A stretch of DNA of 64,000 nt from Paenibacillus sp. R14(2021) (lineage in GTDB: Bacteria > Bacillota > Bacilli > Paenibacillales > Paenibacillaceae). Position 1 is the first letter of the stretch; each line of letters opens with the position of its first letter. The DNA lies in the NCBI RefSeq assembly GCF_019431355.1, contig NZ_CP080269.1, positions 1,736,001 through 1,800,000 on the forward strand. Direction: 5' to 3'. The notes below the pieces were generated by a model. The model was not told the origin of the DNA. It ran no database searches and saw only the letters and a program-made list of their open reading frames with translations. The translations under genes and the position numbers were made by a program. Of this stretch, positions 26,201 to 34,069 are shown piece after piece.

Positions 26201-26357
26201 TTACAGTACGACAAGCAACGGGAAGTTCAAAAAAATCGGGTCAACGAACGAAGCGCGGTTTGAGTACGTATCCCCGCTGACCAGCGGCTACTTCCAAGTT
26301 ACCGCGGTCAACGATACCGGTGAATCGGCAGCTTCCGAGCCAGTCAGCATTCAATAA
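23247..26357 (+). CDS. Class A penicillin-binding protein (PBP1A) with C-terminal FN3-like domains
   Basis: 1036 residues. Cytoplasmic tail, membrane anchor (about 17-50), then a GT51 glycosyltransferase domain with the catalytic-Glu motif EDNNFY (114-119) and GGSTLTQQLARQ (145-156). The transpeptidase domain has S428-T-M-K431, SLN (488-490) and KTGS (624-627), all intact. After about residue 820 come two fibronectin type III-like modules (APSAPANVRIEAV... and APSAPMNISVSG...) joined by an acidic, Pro/Thr/Asp-rich linker. These are common in Paenibacillus PBPs and probably contact the wall. It is a single-gene unit convergent with acsA. Confidence 0.94.
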   Translation: MDQDRQQKTKGYSKWRTFGIVTLVTFKWLFIFGILIGLFAGAAVAGYVASFVKDDPIRPRTEIEAKINENAITGFVYFNDGQTPVGQLRTEEDRRLIKRNDIPQQVVNAVLATEDNNFYKHIGVDFNGLARAVKQKLLNEDTQTGGSTLTQQLARQVFLTLDKTDSRKAKEIFLSLRLERFMTKDEILTAYLNKVQFGTGNSGYNLYGIKAAAKGIFNITDLSQLNIAQSAYLAGLPQRPSAYTAFTSKGKFNPSGFKLAVDRQHIVLMRMLQTARISPEQYNEAMSFDIKNSLAKPTEKAYSTFPFLMLESERQAAEILLMQKDPNLSQEDVRKKENAPLLEDAREHLLRGGYHIYTTIDKKVYNSMHKVGADPNNFDSDSKEKGMEQTGAIMLDHKTGAILGMLEGRDFYTEQLNHATQMTRQPGSTMKPIAAYLPAIDKGLIQPASVIDDSPIVMKDGQKGFHIPMNVTKKFYGLVTARDALNRSLNIPALKIFNQKVTIPEAWKFARKLGITSIKPEDEYAQTGVIGGLSIGVSVEELTNAYGAIANNGVFNDAYMISKITDADGNVVYEHEAKPLRAFSEQTAFLMTDMLRTVISDPRGSGHSIMSLFKNYGKVPVVGKTGSTQSYGDVWFMGFSPDITLGVWVGYEKQIYSLSKEGRNRARIVWSQIMNEVTAERPELFKTKHFTMPSGIVKSTVSSVSGKLPTSLTRSEGKLVTDWFNRKFLPKDSDDALVKMAVISYNGVNYIPQPTTPSDMVKEQTVVKREKPLDELMQEIEAAQAKLPQDSRKPMSVYLPEDADRDAPSIVDPRVDDGSAPSAPANVRIEAVSSASAYRISFSAAPQKDVVGYRLYRAVNDGPFTNAGSPVMTGQETKFINYAGAGIYSYYVTAVDVAGKESAPSIIVSSSGSYTQQLPDTKPGKGSDADDITTLPDTGAPQGTDTGLAAPSAPMNISVSGTEIGIKLTWSDNATSEQVTQYNVYYSTTSNGKFKKIGSTNEARFEYVSPLTSGYFQVTAVNDTGESAASEPVSIQ

Positions 26358-26361
26358 GCAC

Positions 26362-26414
26362 GGCAAAGAACCGTCCGGCCCATCGCAATGATGGATACCG
26401 GACGGTTCTTTGCT
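26362..26414. terminator. Bidirectional terminator between the PBP gene and acsA
   Basis: GCAAAGAACCGTCCGG / CCGGACGGTTCTTTGC, a 16-bp perfect stem with a loop of about 20 bases, between convergent genes. Confidence 0.85.
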
Positions 26415-26439
26415 TGCCGCTTGCCGCTTGCCGCTTGCG
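26412..26439. repeat. 7-bp tandem repeat GCTTGCC
   Basis: Three perfect GCTTGCC units and a fourth with one change (GCTTGCG) fill the gap between the terminator and the acsA stop codon. Confidence 0.8.
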
Positions 26440-28164
26440 CTAGTCTTCGATTGTCGACAAATCGCCTGTCGGCAAGTTCAGTTCCCATGCCTTCAGCACG
26501 CGGCGCATAATCTTGCCGCTGCGCGTCTTCGGCAGCTTATCTTTAAATTCGATTTCTCGCGGCGCAGCATGCGCGGAGAGGCCTTCTTTTACAAACTTCG
26601 CAATATCGGTCTTCAGCTCTTCCGACGGCGTATAGCCTTCACGGAGCGCTACAAACGCTTTGATGATTTCACCGCGCATCGGGTCTGGCTTGCCGATGAC
26701 GCCCGCTTCGGCGACAGCCGGATGCTCGACCAGCTTGCTCTCGACTTCGAAAGGACCTACGCGCTCCCCTGCTGTATTGATTACATCGTCAATACGGCCT
26801 TGGAACCAGAAGTATCCGTCCTCATCGAGATATGCGGAATCTCCTGAGATGTACCAGCCTGGAATACGGAAATATTCATCGTATTTCGCCGGATTATTCC
26901 ACACTTTGCGCATCATGGACGGCCAAGGCGCTTTAATGGCCAGATTGCCCATTTGGTAAGGTGCCAGCTCATTGCCGTTGTCGTCGATAATGGCCGCTTG
27001 CACGCCTGGGATTGGCTTACCCATCGAACCCGGCTTAATATCCATGCTCGGGTAGTTGCAGATGAGCTGGGCGCCGGTTTCCGTCATCCACCAGGTATCA
27101 TGAATCCGCTGGTCATAAACTTTAAGTCCCCAGCGAACAACCTCGGGATTAAGCGGCTCGCCGACACTGAGCACATGGCGAAGACTGGAGAGGTTGAACT
27201 GCTGCACCACATCGTCGCCTGCGCCCATCAGCATGCGGAAGGCCGTCGGCGCACTGTACCATACGGTAACGCCATAGCGCTCAATCGTCTTATACCAGTC
27301 CTGCGGACTGAAGCGGCCGCCGCGAATAACGTTCGTCGCTCCATTCAGCCACGGCGCGAATATTCCGTAAGAGGTGCCCGTCACCCAACCTGGGTCGGCC
27401 GTACACCAGTAGACATCATTCGGCTGCAGGTCCAGGACGACCCGGCCCGTAAAATAATGCTGAATCATGGCATTCTGCACGTGAAAGACGCCTTTCGGCT
27501 TGCCGGTGGAACCGGATGTATAGTGAATCAGCAGTCCGTCTTCGCGGCCCAGCCACTCGATATCGGCCTGCTCCGAGGCTGCTGCCATTTCGGCTTTGAA
27601 ATCGACGATGCCCTCGCCCGGCTGAACGTCATCTCCGTAGACGATGATATGCTTCAGGTTCGGAAGCTCGCTGCGCGGAATACGCGAGAGCAGCGCCGGC
27701 GTCGTGACAATTGCGACTGCGCCGCTATCCTGCAAGCGGTCTCTTACGGCTGTTTCCATAAACGCTTCGAACAGCGGGCCGACGACAGCGCCTACCTTCA
27801 ATGCGCCCAGCAAAGCAAAGTAAAGCTCAGGTGTGCGCGGCATAAAAATAAACACGCGTTCGCCTTTCCCGATACCCAAGCCGCGAAGCACGTTCGCAAA
27901 GCGATTGGATTGCTTGGAGAGCTCTTGGAACGTGTAGGACTCGTCTCTGACGGCATCGCTATAATAGAGTGCAATTTTGTCGCCCCGTCCTTCTGCAACA
28001 TGACGGTCGATTGCTTCAAAGGCCATGTTGACCTTACCTGTTTCGTGCCAGGAAAACTGCTGTTCAAGCTGTTCAAAACTGAATTGTTCATAGGTTTCTT
28101 CGTAGTTCGTCATGTTGGAGCCGGATGCCGCTGCCGGTACCCGTTCTTGATGCATATTCAACAT
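26440..28164 (-). CDS. acsA: Acetyl-CoA synthetase AcsA
   Basis: 574 residues, AGGAGG 10 bases before the ATG. ANL-superfamily enzyme with the AMP-binding loop YTSGSTGKPKG (215-225), TWWMTETG, and YISGDSAYLDEDGYFWFQGRIDD. The C-terminal core PKTRSGK has Lys551, the catalytic lysine acetylated by AcuA-type enzymes. It makes acetyl-CoA from acetate, CoA and ATP via acetyl-AMP. It is divergent from acuA-acuC, which encode its presumed acetyltransferase and deacetylase. A cre-like site at its transcription start suggests CcpA repression. Confidence 0.96.
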   Translation of the reverse strand: MLNMHQERVPAAASGSNMTNYEETYEQFSFEQLEQQFSWHETGKVNMAFEAIDRHVAEGRGDKIALYYSDAVRDESYTFQELSKQSNRFANVLRGLGIGKGERVFIFMPRTPELYFALLGALKVGAVVGPLFEAFMETAVRDRLQDSGAVAIVTTPALLSRIPRSELPNLKHIIVYGDDVQPGEGIVDFKAEMAAASEQADIEWLGREDGLLIHYTSGSTGKPKGVFHVQNAMIQHYFTGRVVLDLQPNDVYWCTADPGWVTGTSYGIFAPWLNGATNVIRGGRFSPQDWYKTIERYGVTVWYSAPTAFRMLMGAGDDVVQQFNLSSLRHVLSVGEPLNPEVVRWGLKVYDQRIHDTWWMTETGAQLICNYPSMDIKPGSMGKPIPGVQAAIIDDNGNELAPYQMGNLAIKAPWPSMMRKVWNNPAKYDEYFRIPGWYISGDSAYLDEDGYFWFQGRIDDVINTAGERVGPFEVESKLVEHPAVAEAGVIGKPDPMRGEIIKAFVALREGYTPSEELKTDIAKFVKEGLSAHAAPREIEFKDKLPKTRSGKIMRRVLKAWELNLPTGDLSTIED

Positions 28165-28213
28165 TGTCCATCATCCTCCTACCCATTGTACGACCATGTT
28201 TTCTATGTCCATA

Positions 28214-28233
28214 CGAATACGCTTACAATTATA
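28214..28233 (-). promoter_or_regulatory. acsA promoter -10 with abutting cre-like (CcpA) site
   Basis: The minus strand reads TGC-TATAAT (extended -10, 28228-28233). It is followed at once by TGTAAGCGTATTCG (28214-28227), which matches 12 of 14 positions of the cre consensus TGWAARCGYTWNCW. A site at the start point would block initiation. In B. subtilis acsA is under CcpA control. Confidence 0.6.
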
Positions 28234-28279
28234 GCATGCCAGATGTTGTTGGACCATGCTTTTCATTCCAACTTTTTTT

Positions 28280-28288
28280 TGCTATAAG
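28280..28288 (+). promoter_or_regulatory. Possible extended -10 of acuA-acuC
   Basis: TGCTATAAG lies 31 bases upstream of the acuA start. No convincing -35 and no cre-like site on this side. Confidence 0.4.
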
Positions 28289-28318
28289 TAGGTTAGAACG
28301 CGAAGGGAGCCACCCGCT

Positions 28319-28951
28319 TTGGAGCATCGCAAAGTAACGCAAACGGAATTTCTACCCTTTCAAAATCGGGAAATTAGAATAGAAGGCCCCCTCCCCGCCG
28401 AAGCGCTGCATGGGCTTGAATTGCACGCGCAGCTGGATGCCTTCCGCAGACCCGCCGAACAGTTCAAGGCGCTGATTGAGATTGCAGAGCTTCCCGAGGG
28501 CCGGATTATCGCGGCAAGGGACGGCGATACCATCGTCGGTTACGTTACCTTCCATTATCCCGATGAATTGGAGCGGTGGTCGGAGGGCGGGATGATGGAT
28601 TTGATCGAGCTCGGCGCCGTTGAAGTCTCCGATGATTACCGCGGACTCGGTCTGGCCAAACGAATGATACAGCTTGCATTCGCACAGCAGCAGCTGGAGA
28701 ATGTCATCGTCTATACGACGGAGTATTATTGGCATTGGGATCTTGAGGGCACCGGACTCAGCGTCTGGGATTACAGAAGCATGATGGAGAATTTAATGAA
28801 AACGGCAGGCATGGTATGGTTCGCCACCGACGATCCCGAGATATGCGCACATCCCGCCAATTGCCTCATGGTTCGAATCGGCAGAGAAGTGCCGCTCAGC
28901 TCCGTTGAACAATTCGACCGCGTCCGCTTCAGGCAGCGGTTCATGTATTAG
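28319..28951 (+). CDS. acuA: AcuA, GNAT acetyltransferase acting on acetyl-CoA synthetase
   Basis: 210 residues from a TTG start with AAGGGAG 9-10 bases upstream. The GNAT core has the acetyl-CoA loop GAVEVSDDYRGLGLAKRMI (R/Q-x-x-G-x-G/A type) and a long C-terminal half (VIVYTTEYYWHWDLEGTGLSVWDYR) characteristic of AcuA. AcuA acetylates the catalytic lysine of AcsA and switches it off. It lies next to AcsA in divergent orientation, and acuC follows 41 bases downstream. Confidence 0.92.
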   Translation: MEHRKVTQTEFLPFQNREIRIEGPLPAEALHGLELHAQLDAFRRPAEQFKALIEIAELPEGRIIAARDGDTIVGYVTFHYPDELERWSEGGMMDLIELGAVEVSDDYRGLGLAKRMIQLAFAQQQLENVIVYTTEYYWHWDLEGTGLSVWDYRSMMENLMKTAGMVWFATDDPEICAHPANCLMVRIGREVPLSSVEQFDRVRFRQRFMY

Positions 28952-28992
28952 AAGCAGACATGCAGCATTAGTAGAAAGGCAGTTGAAGCAGC

Positions 28993-30174
28993 ATGGCGGC
29001 AAATGCCGTATTCATTCATCACCCCGCCGCGGAGCGGTATGAATTAGCTTCGGAGCATCCCTTTAATCCGATTCGGCTGACGGCGGCGCGGCACTTGCTC
29101 GAAACCGCCGGGGCGCTTGAGCCTTCATCGATCGTCATGCCCGCGCCAGCAGGCGATGAACTGCTGCAGCTTGTGCACAGGGCGGATTACGTGCAAGCCG
29201 TGAACCGTCTCAGCACCAGTCAACCGCTTGCGGAAGCGGCCGCACAAGCCGAACGGTACGGGTTAGGCACAGAGGATACACCTTATTTTGCAGGCATGAA
29301 CGAGGCAGCGGCGGCCATCGTCGGCGGCTCTGTACATGCCGCCGATCTGGTCATGTCGGGCTCGGCCAAACACGCGTATCATATGGCAGGCGGACTTCAC
29401 CATGCTTTTCCGGACCGCGCATCGGGCTTCTGCGTCTATAACGATGCGGCAGTCGCCATTGCGCATATCCGCAAGCAGTACGGCGCCCGCGTGCTCTACA
29501 TCGATACGGACGTTCATCATGGCGACGGCGTGCAGTGGGTTTTCTACGCCGATCCCGACGTTTGCACATATTCCATCCATGAAACGGGCAAGTTTCTGTT
29601 TCCCGGAACCGGCTTTATTTCGGAGCGCGGTATGGACGCTGGCTTCGGAATGAGCGTCAATGTTCCGATGGAGCCGTATACGGAGGACGAATCGTGGCTT
29701 GACAGCTTTCGCTTAACCTTGGAGAAGACAGCGGCCATGTTCAAGCCGGACGTCATCATCAGTCAGCATGGCTGCGATGCGCATGCCTTCGATCCGCTGT
29801 CGCATATTCAGTGCAGCATGCGCATCTACCAAGCGATGCCGTCCATTATCCATCAGCTTGCGCATACGTACACAGACGGACGCTGGATTGCCGTCGGCGG
29901 CGGCGGCTACGACATATGGCGCGTCGTACCGCGCGCTTGGGCGCTCGTGTGGCTCGAGATGTCCGATCACCCCATTTCCGCCCGCCTGAACGCAGAAGGG
30001 GGCGGCAATGCACCTCTGCCGCATGCTTGGCGGGAGCGCTGGTCGGACATGAGCACAGAGCCCCTGCCCGACCAATGGCTCGATGATTTGAGCACTTGGC
30101 AGCCTATGCCTCGCAGAGCGCAAATTGTACAGCGCAACCGCGAGATCACGGCTCAAGTGCTGGAACAGATCTAA
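28993..30174 (+). CDS. acuC: AcuC, class I histone-deacetylase-like protein deacetylase
   Basis: 393 residues. The arginase/deacetylase fold has GGLHHAFPDRASGFCVYND (active-site HH pair), the metal ligands DTDVHHGDGVQW, SQHGCDAHAFDPL and the GGGGYD loop. It should remove acetyl groups from AcsA, opposing AcuA. The ribosome site (GAAAGGCAG) is only moderate. In Bacillus an acuB (CBS/ACT) gene sits between acuA and acuC; here the 41-base gap has no room for it. Confidence 0.93.
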   Translation: MAANAVFIHHPAAERYELASEHPFNPIRLTAARHLLETAGALEPSSIVMPAPAGDELLQLVHRADYVQAVNRLSTSQPLAEAAAQAERYGLGTEDTPYFAGMNEAAAAIVGGSVHAADLVMSGSAKHAYHMAGGLHHAFPDRASGFCVYNDAAVAIAHIRKQYGARVLYIDTDVHHGDGVQWVFYADPDVCTYSIHETGKFLFPGTGFISERGMDAGFGMSVNVPMEPYTEDESWLDSFRLTLEKTAAMFKPDVIISQHGCDAHAFDPLSHIQCSMRIYQAMPSIIHQLAHTYTDGRWIAVGGGGYDIWRVVPRAWALVWLEMSDHPISARLNAEGGGNAPLPHAWRERWSDMSTEPLPDQWLDDLSTWQPMPRRAQIVQRNREITAQVLEQI

Positions 30175-30177
30175 AAA

Positions 30178-30233
30178 CCAAAAAGGCATCCCCCGCAATT
30201 TCTTCATAGAAGAATGAACGGGGGATGCCTTTA
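30178..30233 (+). terminator. Terminator of acuA-acuC
   Basis: AAAAAGGCATCCCCCG / CGGGGGATGCCTTT stem with an inner TTCTTC/GAAGAA pairing. It is convergent with mtnN and can act both ways. Confidence 0.85.
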
Positions 30234-30266
30234 TTGAATGGCGTCAAAGCTACTTAAATTACGAAC

Positions 30267-30971
30267 TTAGATATGCTGAAGCATTTCGTCAATGATCGCA
30301 TGGGAGTTCACGGACGCTTGAATCGTAAATTCCGTAAAGTTCACATCCGCCGAACCGTCAGCCTTGTCCGACATCGAGCGGATGACGACGAACGGAATAT
30401 CGTTCATGACACACACTTGGGCAAGCGAAGCGCCTTCCATCTCCGTACATGCGCCGCCGAGATCGTCGTAAAGCGCGAGTACCGCATCTCGAGATGCGAT
30501 GAACTGATCGCCGGAGAGCACTTTGCCTTGCATGCAGCGGCCTGGGAATAGACGCTCGCAGGCTTGGCTTGCCAAGGCTACGAGATCCGGAGCTGCCTGA
30601 AACTCCCAGGTGTCCTGGAACGGAATCTGCCCGCGCGCAAATCCAAGCGGCGTGCAGTCCATGTCATGCTGCAAGCAGGTTGTCGACACCACAAGATCGC
30701 CGATGTTCAGGCTTGGATCAACCGCGCCGGCGACACCTGTGAATAACACGCAGTCCACGCCTGCATCGATGAGCAATTGCGTGCACACCGCTGCATTCAC
30801 TTTGCCGACACCGGATTTGCAGAACACGACTTGACGCCCGTGAAGCATGCCTTCTACATATTCAATGCCTGCCTTCACGAAAGAACCTGTCTTCTCGACA
30901 TGCTTATGAAGCAGCTCAATCTCTTCAACCATGGCACCGATAATGCCGATTTTGGTGTACGAAGCTGTCAT
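30267..30971 (-). CDS. mtnN: 5'-methylthioadenosine/S-adenosylhomocysteine nucleosidase
   Basis: 234 residues, full length for the family. It has the start KIGIIGAMVEEIELL, the phosphorylase-fold segment FTGVAGAVDPSLNIGDLVVS, and GDQFIA. The substrate-binding ACTEMEGASLAQVC and the catalytic Asp in RSMSDKAD are also present. It cleaves adenine from MTA and SAH in methionine salvage and the activated methyl cycle. Its ATG directly follows the stop codon of ccpA with no gap, so it is probably translated from the ccpA message. Confidence 0.95.
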   Translation of the reverse strand: MTASYTKIGIIGAMVEEIELLHKHVEKTGSFVKAGIEYVEGMLHGRQVVFCKSGVGKVNAAVCTQLLIDAGVDCVLFTGVAGAVDPSLNIGDLVVSTTCLQHDMDCTPLGFARGQIPFQDTWEFQAAPDLVALASQACERLFPGRCMQGKVLSGDQFIASRDAVLALYDDLGGACTEMEGASLAQVCVMNDIPFVVIRSMSDKADGSADVNFTEFTIQASVNSHAIIDEMLQHI

Positions 30972-31976
30972 CTATAAACTCCCTACTGACTGACGGGTCA
31001 CAATTTCATGCGGTAGAATAACTTTGGCGTTCTCGACCGATTCCTTCTTCATCAGCTTCGTCAGCAGACGCATCGACACAGCTCCGATGTCGTACATCGG
31101 CTGCGCGACGGCCGTCAGCTGCGGTCTGACCATGGAGGCCATCCGGCTGTTGTCCACGCTGATGACGGAGATGTTATCCGGCACTTTCAAGCCGGCATCT
31201 TGAATGCAGTGAATGGCGCCGATCGCCATCTCGTCCGTAGCCGAAAAAACAGCCGTTGGACGGCTAGGCAGCTCCAGGAAATATTTCATCGCGTCCACGC
31301 CGGATTCATAGCGGTAATTGCCGATTCGAACCAGGTTCTCGTCATACGGTAAACCAGCTGATTCCAGCGCACGCTTGTAGCCTTGAAAACGGGCATAACC
31401 ATTTGCAGGATCCTGCAGCGTGCCGCCGATCATCGCGATCGAACGATGACCTTGTTTAATCAATGTTTGGACAGCGTCGAACGCCGCACTTTCGTGATCG
31501 ATATCGACGGAAGGAATGGTGCCATGCTCGTCCGTCGTCGCACAGAGGACGATCGGCACGTTGGCGGTTTTGAACGCTTGCAAATGCTCCTCCGTTACGG
31601 CTCCGCCCATGAACAGAAGACCGTCAACCTGCTTCTCAAGCAGCGTGTTAATAACGCGAATCTCTTTATCTTTCTTCTTATCCGCGTTGCACAAAATAAT
31701 ATTGTAGTGATACATATTTGCAATATCTTCAATGCCCCGCGCAACTTCCGCGAAGATCGCATTGGAGATATCGGGAATCACAACACCGACTGTTGTCGTT
31801 TTTTTGCTAGCAAGACCGCGTGCAACGGCATTTGGACGATAGCCGAGTCGTTCAATGGCTTCGAACACTTTCTTGCGCGTCTGAGGCTTCACGTTCGGAT
31901 TGTTATTGACAACCCGCGATACTGTCGCCATCGACACGCCTGCTTCTCTTGCTACATCATAAATGGTTACCGTCAC
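30972..31976 (-). CDS. ccpA: Catabolite control protein A
   Basis: 334 residues from a GTG start (product [24 protein letters not shown]) with GGAG 9 bases upstream. The ATG at 31991 has no site and adds five residues. LacI/GalR family: N-terminal helix-turn-helix and hinge ([28 protein letters not shown]), then the two-lobed effector domain with the CcpA-typical [10 protein letters not shown] and [23 protein letters not shown]. CcpA bound to Ser46-phosphorylated HPr or Crh represses or activates genes at cre sites. Synteny with ytxJ and acsA is as in Bacillus. Confidence 0.94.
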   Translation of the reverse strand: MTVTIYDVAREAGVSMATVSRVVNNNPNVKPQTRKKVFEAIERLGYRPNAVARGLASKKTTTVGVVIPDISNAIFAEVARGIEDIANMYHYNIILCNADKKKDKEIRVINTLLEKQVDGLLFMGGAVTEEHLQAFKTANVPIVLCATTDEHGTIPSVDIDHESAAFDAVQTLIKQGHRSIAMIGGTLQDPANGYARFQGYKRALESAGLPYDENLVRIGNYRYESGVDAMKYFLELPSRPTAVFSATDEMAIGAIHCIQDAGLKVPDNISVISVDNSRMASMVRPQLTAVAQPMYDIGAVSMRLLTKLMKKESVENAKVILPHEIVTRQSVGSL

Positions 31977-32047
31977 AGTCCTTCTCTCCATTAGTTCAAA
32001 TTTTTATCTCGCCCGCAATACTTTATCGTTAATGATACGACAAAATA

Positions 32048-32404
32048 TTACTTTTCGCAATGCGTACCGAGATGCTCGTCTAATGTCGAGTAGGTAATCC
32101 GCCAGTGGGAAGCATACCAGGACACGTTGCCGTCCGTTACTAAAATCAATTGCGGCGATTCATGCTTGAGATGCAGTTTATCCGCGATGGCGTTCGATAC
32201 GAACCGATCCTCCGGAACAAGTACCATTTCGAGCCTGACAGCCAGTGAAGCCGCGTCCTCGAGCCAATTGGACAGTTCCTCGTAAGCGCCGCTGCTAATC
32301 GAGCAGTTTGTGCTGTGCTTGAACACAAGAACAGGTTGTCGATAAGAGTGCTCGAAGGCCTCTTCCCAATTTGCAATCGTTCTCATTGGATTCGGCAGTT
32401 TCAC
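32048..32404 (-). CDS. ytxJ: YtxJ/BrxC, monothiol bacilliredoxin-like protein
   Basis: 118 residues. Thioredoxin fold with VLVFKHSTNCSISSGAYEEL, in which the active-site Cys is followed by SIS (TCPIS in B. subtilis BrxC), and later the cis-Pro strand HESPQLILVTDG. Such proteins handle bacillithiol-mixed disulfides. The GTG start is six codons before an ATG (MRTIANWEE); both lack a strong site. It lies 71 bases upstream of ccpA on the same strand; ytxJ is next to ccpA in Bacillus too. Confidence 0.88.
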   Translation of the reverse strand: MKLPNPMRTIANWEEAFEHSYRQPVLVFKHSTNCSISSGAYEELSNWLEDAASLAVRLEMVLVPEDRFVSNAIADKLHLKHESPQLILVTDGNVSWYASHWRITYSTLDEHLGTHCEK

Positions 32405-32425
32405 TTCGACATCGACACCCCTCTA

Positions 32426-32842
32426 CTATCCGTACTGAAGCAAACTTCTGCTTAATTGAGCAAGACGCTTATGTATATCAGCCGTCCAGTCCTCGTCGCC
32501 TGAAGCCTGCGCTACTGCAAACAAATCCAGAAGCATATCGATTCGTTCCTCAGTCAGCCTTCTCATCATGGCAGGATCGGAATGCTTCTGATCGTGATAC
32601 GCTTCTACCAACAGCTTTGCCCATTCATTCCATTCGTTAAACAAATAAGTTTGTTTTACGGGGAATGCACCCAGCGTGCTGATCAATCCAGTCAAGTCCG
32701 GCTTCACTTCCGGGAACACCTCGCTGCGGTTGCATGACGTGCATGAGTAAATCGGAACGTTGTCGATTTCAACTTTGTTCGAATAGATGACGGTACGCAG
32801 CTTCATCGGCATCACATCGCCGCAAGAACAGCGCTTATGCAA
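32426..32842 (-). CDS. YgiT/MqsA-type zinc-ribbon protein
   Basis: 138 residues from a TTG (product MHKRCSCGDVMPMKL) that follows GAAGGAG by 8 bases. The ATG at 32863 contains that site within its own codons and has none upstream. The N-terminal zinc ribbon has CSC and CTSC pairs with the strand pattern of YgiT/MqsA fingers. The C-terminal part is helical and acidic (SDPAMMRRLTEERIDMLLDLFAVAQASGDEDW). No toxin gene is adjacent, so an antitoxin role is not implied. It lies upstream of ytxJ by 21 bases and probably shares its transcript. Confidence 0.65.
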   Translation of the reverse strand: MHKRCSCGDVMPMKLRTVIYSNKVEIDNVPIYSCTSCNRSEVFPEVKPDLTGLISTLGAFPVKQTYLFNEWNEWAKLLVEAYHDQKHSDPAMMRRLTEERIDMLLDLFAVAQASGDEDWTADIHKRLAQLSRSLLQYG

Positions 32843-32973
32843 ACTACCCCACTCCTTCTCCATTTAGCAGCACGGCTTCTAGACTTTCGAGTGCTAGAAA
32901 GCACAGCTAGACGTTAAAGGTATTCGACCCACCTAAGAAAAGTCCTGCTTCCGAAAAAGTTGTAATTTTTGCA

Positions 32974-33396
32974 TCATTCGGGTCTTAGAACCAGACGTCT
33001 CCACAGCGTTCGAACCCTTGGCACAGCCAGCAAAAGCACGGCCAAAGCAGCGCCGATTCCGTCATGCAGGAGATCATCAGGATCAGGCGTTCGCCCTGCG
33101 ACGAAGGACTGGTGATACTCATCGGTTACCCCGTAAGCAACGCACATGACGATGATGAGCAGCTTCGCAAGCCAGCTCTCGCCTCTGCGTCCGAACGCGT
33201 AAGCGAACGTAAGCGAAAGTACGAAATACGCGAGGAAATGACCCCAATCAAAACTCGCCATTGCAGGGAACAGCTTCTGAAACCAGGGAAGAAACGTATT
33301 CAATTCATCACCCGTTCTGGATGAGAGCAGATAAATGGCTGCCATAATGAAGATGCTTGGCGCGCATGCCAGCCATCTCTTAGCGGTTTGCTTCAT
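32974..33396 (-). CDS. VanZ family membrane protein
   Basis: 140 residues from ATG (MKQTAKRWLACAPS) with AAGGTG 5-8 bases upstream; a frame to 33468 has no site. Four membrane segments and the family motifs IYLLSSRTGD, FDWGHFLAYFVLSLTFAYAFG and YGVTDEYHQSFVAGRTPDPDDLLHDGIGA, including the DE.HQ.F..GR and D...D elements. VanZ-like proteins are linked to low-level teicoplanin resistance, but most have no known function. Divergent from the PfpI-like gene. Confidence 0.9.
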   Translation of the reverse strand: MKQTAKRWLACAPSIFIMAAIYLLSSRTGDELNTFLPWFQKLFPAMASFDWGHFLAYFVLSLTFAYAFGRRGESWLAKLLIIVMCVAYGVTDEYHQSFVAGRTPDPDDLLHDGIGAALAVLLLAVPRVRTLWRRLVLRPE

Positions 33397-33466
33397 AGAA
33401 TCACCTTCGTTACAATGAATAGGATTAGGAATGACGTTAACGCGTTCCATAGAAGGAGGCTTGGAC

Positions 33467-33991
33467 ATGTCCTTGCAAGGAAAAACGATTATTTGCCTGC
33501 TTGACGACGAATTCGAGGATCTCGAATTATGGTATCCCGTCTACCGCGTCCGCGAGGAAGGCGCAACGGTTCTGTTCGCAGGACCGGAGAAGAATCGCAC
33601 TCATATTGGAAAATACGGCGTGCCTGCTACAACCGATATCGCCTACGATGAAATGGACGGCAGCCGGATCGACGGCCTGCTCGTCCCCGGCGGCTGGGCG
33701 CCCGACAAAATCCGCCGCTACCCCAAGGTGCTGGAGCTTGTACGCGAATTGGATGCGGCAGCCAAACCAATCGGGCAGATTTGCCACGCCGGCTGGGTGC
33801 TGATTTCCGCCAAAATTTTAGCTGGCCGCAAAGTAACCTCCACCCCGGGCATTCGTGATGATATGGAGAATGCAGGAGCGATCTGGTACGATGAGGCGGT
33901 CGTCGTAGACGGAAATCTCATCTCTGCCCGTCGACCGCCGGATCTGCCGCCTTATGCGAAAGCATTCGTGGACGCGCTTCGCGGCAGCTGA
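33467..33991 (+). CDS. DJ-1/PfpI family protein (type 1 glutamine amidotransferase fold)
   Basis: 174 residues from ATG (MSLQGKTIICLLDDEFEDLELWYP) with AGGAGG 7 bases upstream; a frame to 33431 is unsupported. Glu in DDEFED, the GG of LLVPGGWAPD, and the nucleophile elbow ICHAGWVLISA with Cys followed by His are as in PfpI/YraA-type enzymes. These are often listed as intracellular proteases or deglycases induced by stress; the activity is disputed. Confidence 0.88.
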   Translation: MSLQGKTIICLLDDEFEDLELWYPVYRVREEGATVLFAGPEKNRTHIGKYGVPATTDIAYDEMDGSRIDGLLVPGGWAPDKIRRYPKVLELVRELDAAAKPIGQICHAGWVLISAKILAGRKVTSTPGIRDDMENAGAIWYDEAVVVDGNLISARRPPDLPPYAKAFVDALRGS

Positions 33992-34030
33992 GCAGGCTAA
34001 GCTAACCAGGTAACAAGCCTTTAGGAATAA

Positions 34031-34064
34031 AGAGGCGGCAAACTATCGTTTGCCGCCTCTTTGC
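34031..34064. terminator. Terminator between the PfpI-like gene and ptsI
   Basis: AAAGAGGCGGCAAAC / GTTTGCCGCCTCTTT, a perfect 15-bp stem with a TATC loop, between convergent genes. Confidence 0.9.
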
Positions 34065-34069
34065 TGCGA

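Noticed and set aside
26953-28287. 444-codon plus-strand frame opposite acsA
   Set aside because: It is fully antisense to an unmistakable gene, has no ribosome site or recognisable product, and arises from the codon bias of acsA. The same applies to the 377-codon frame at 53646-54779 opposite glgA/glgD.
28952-28992. acuB gene in the acuA-acuC gap
   Set aside because: The gap is 41 bases and holds no frame.
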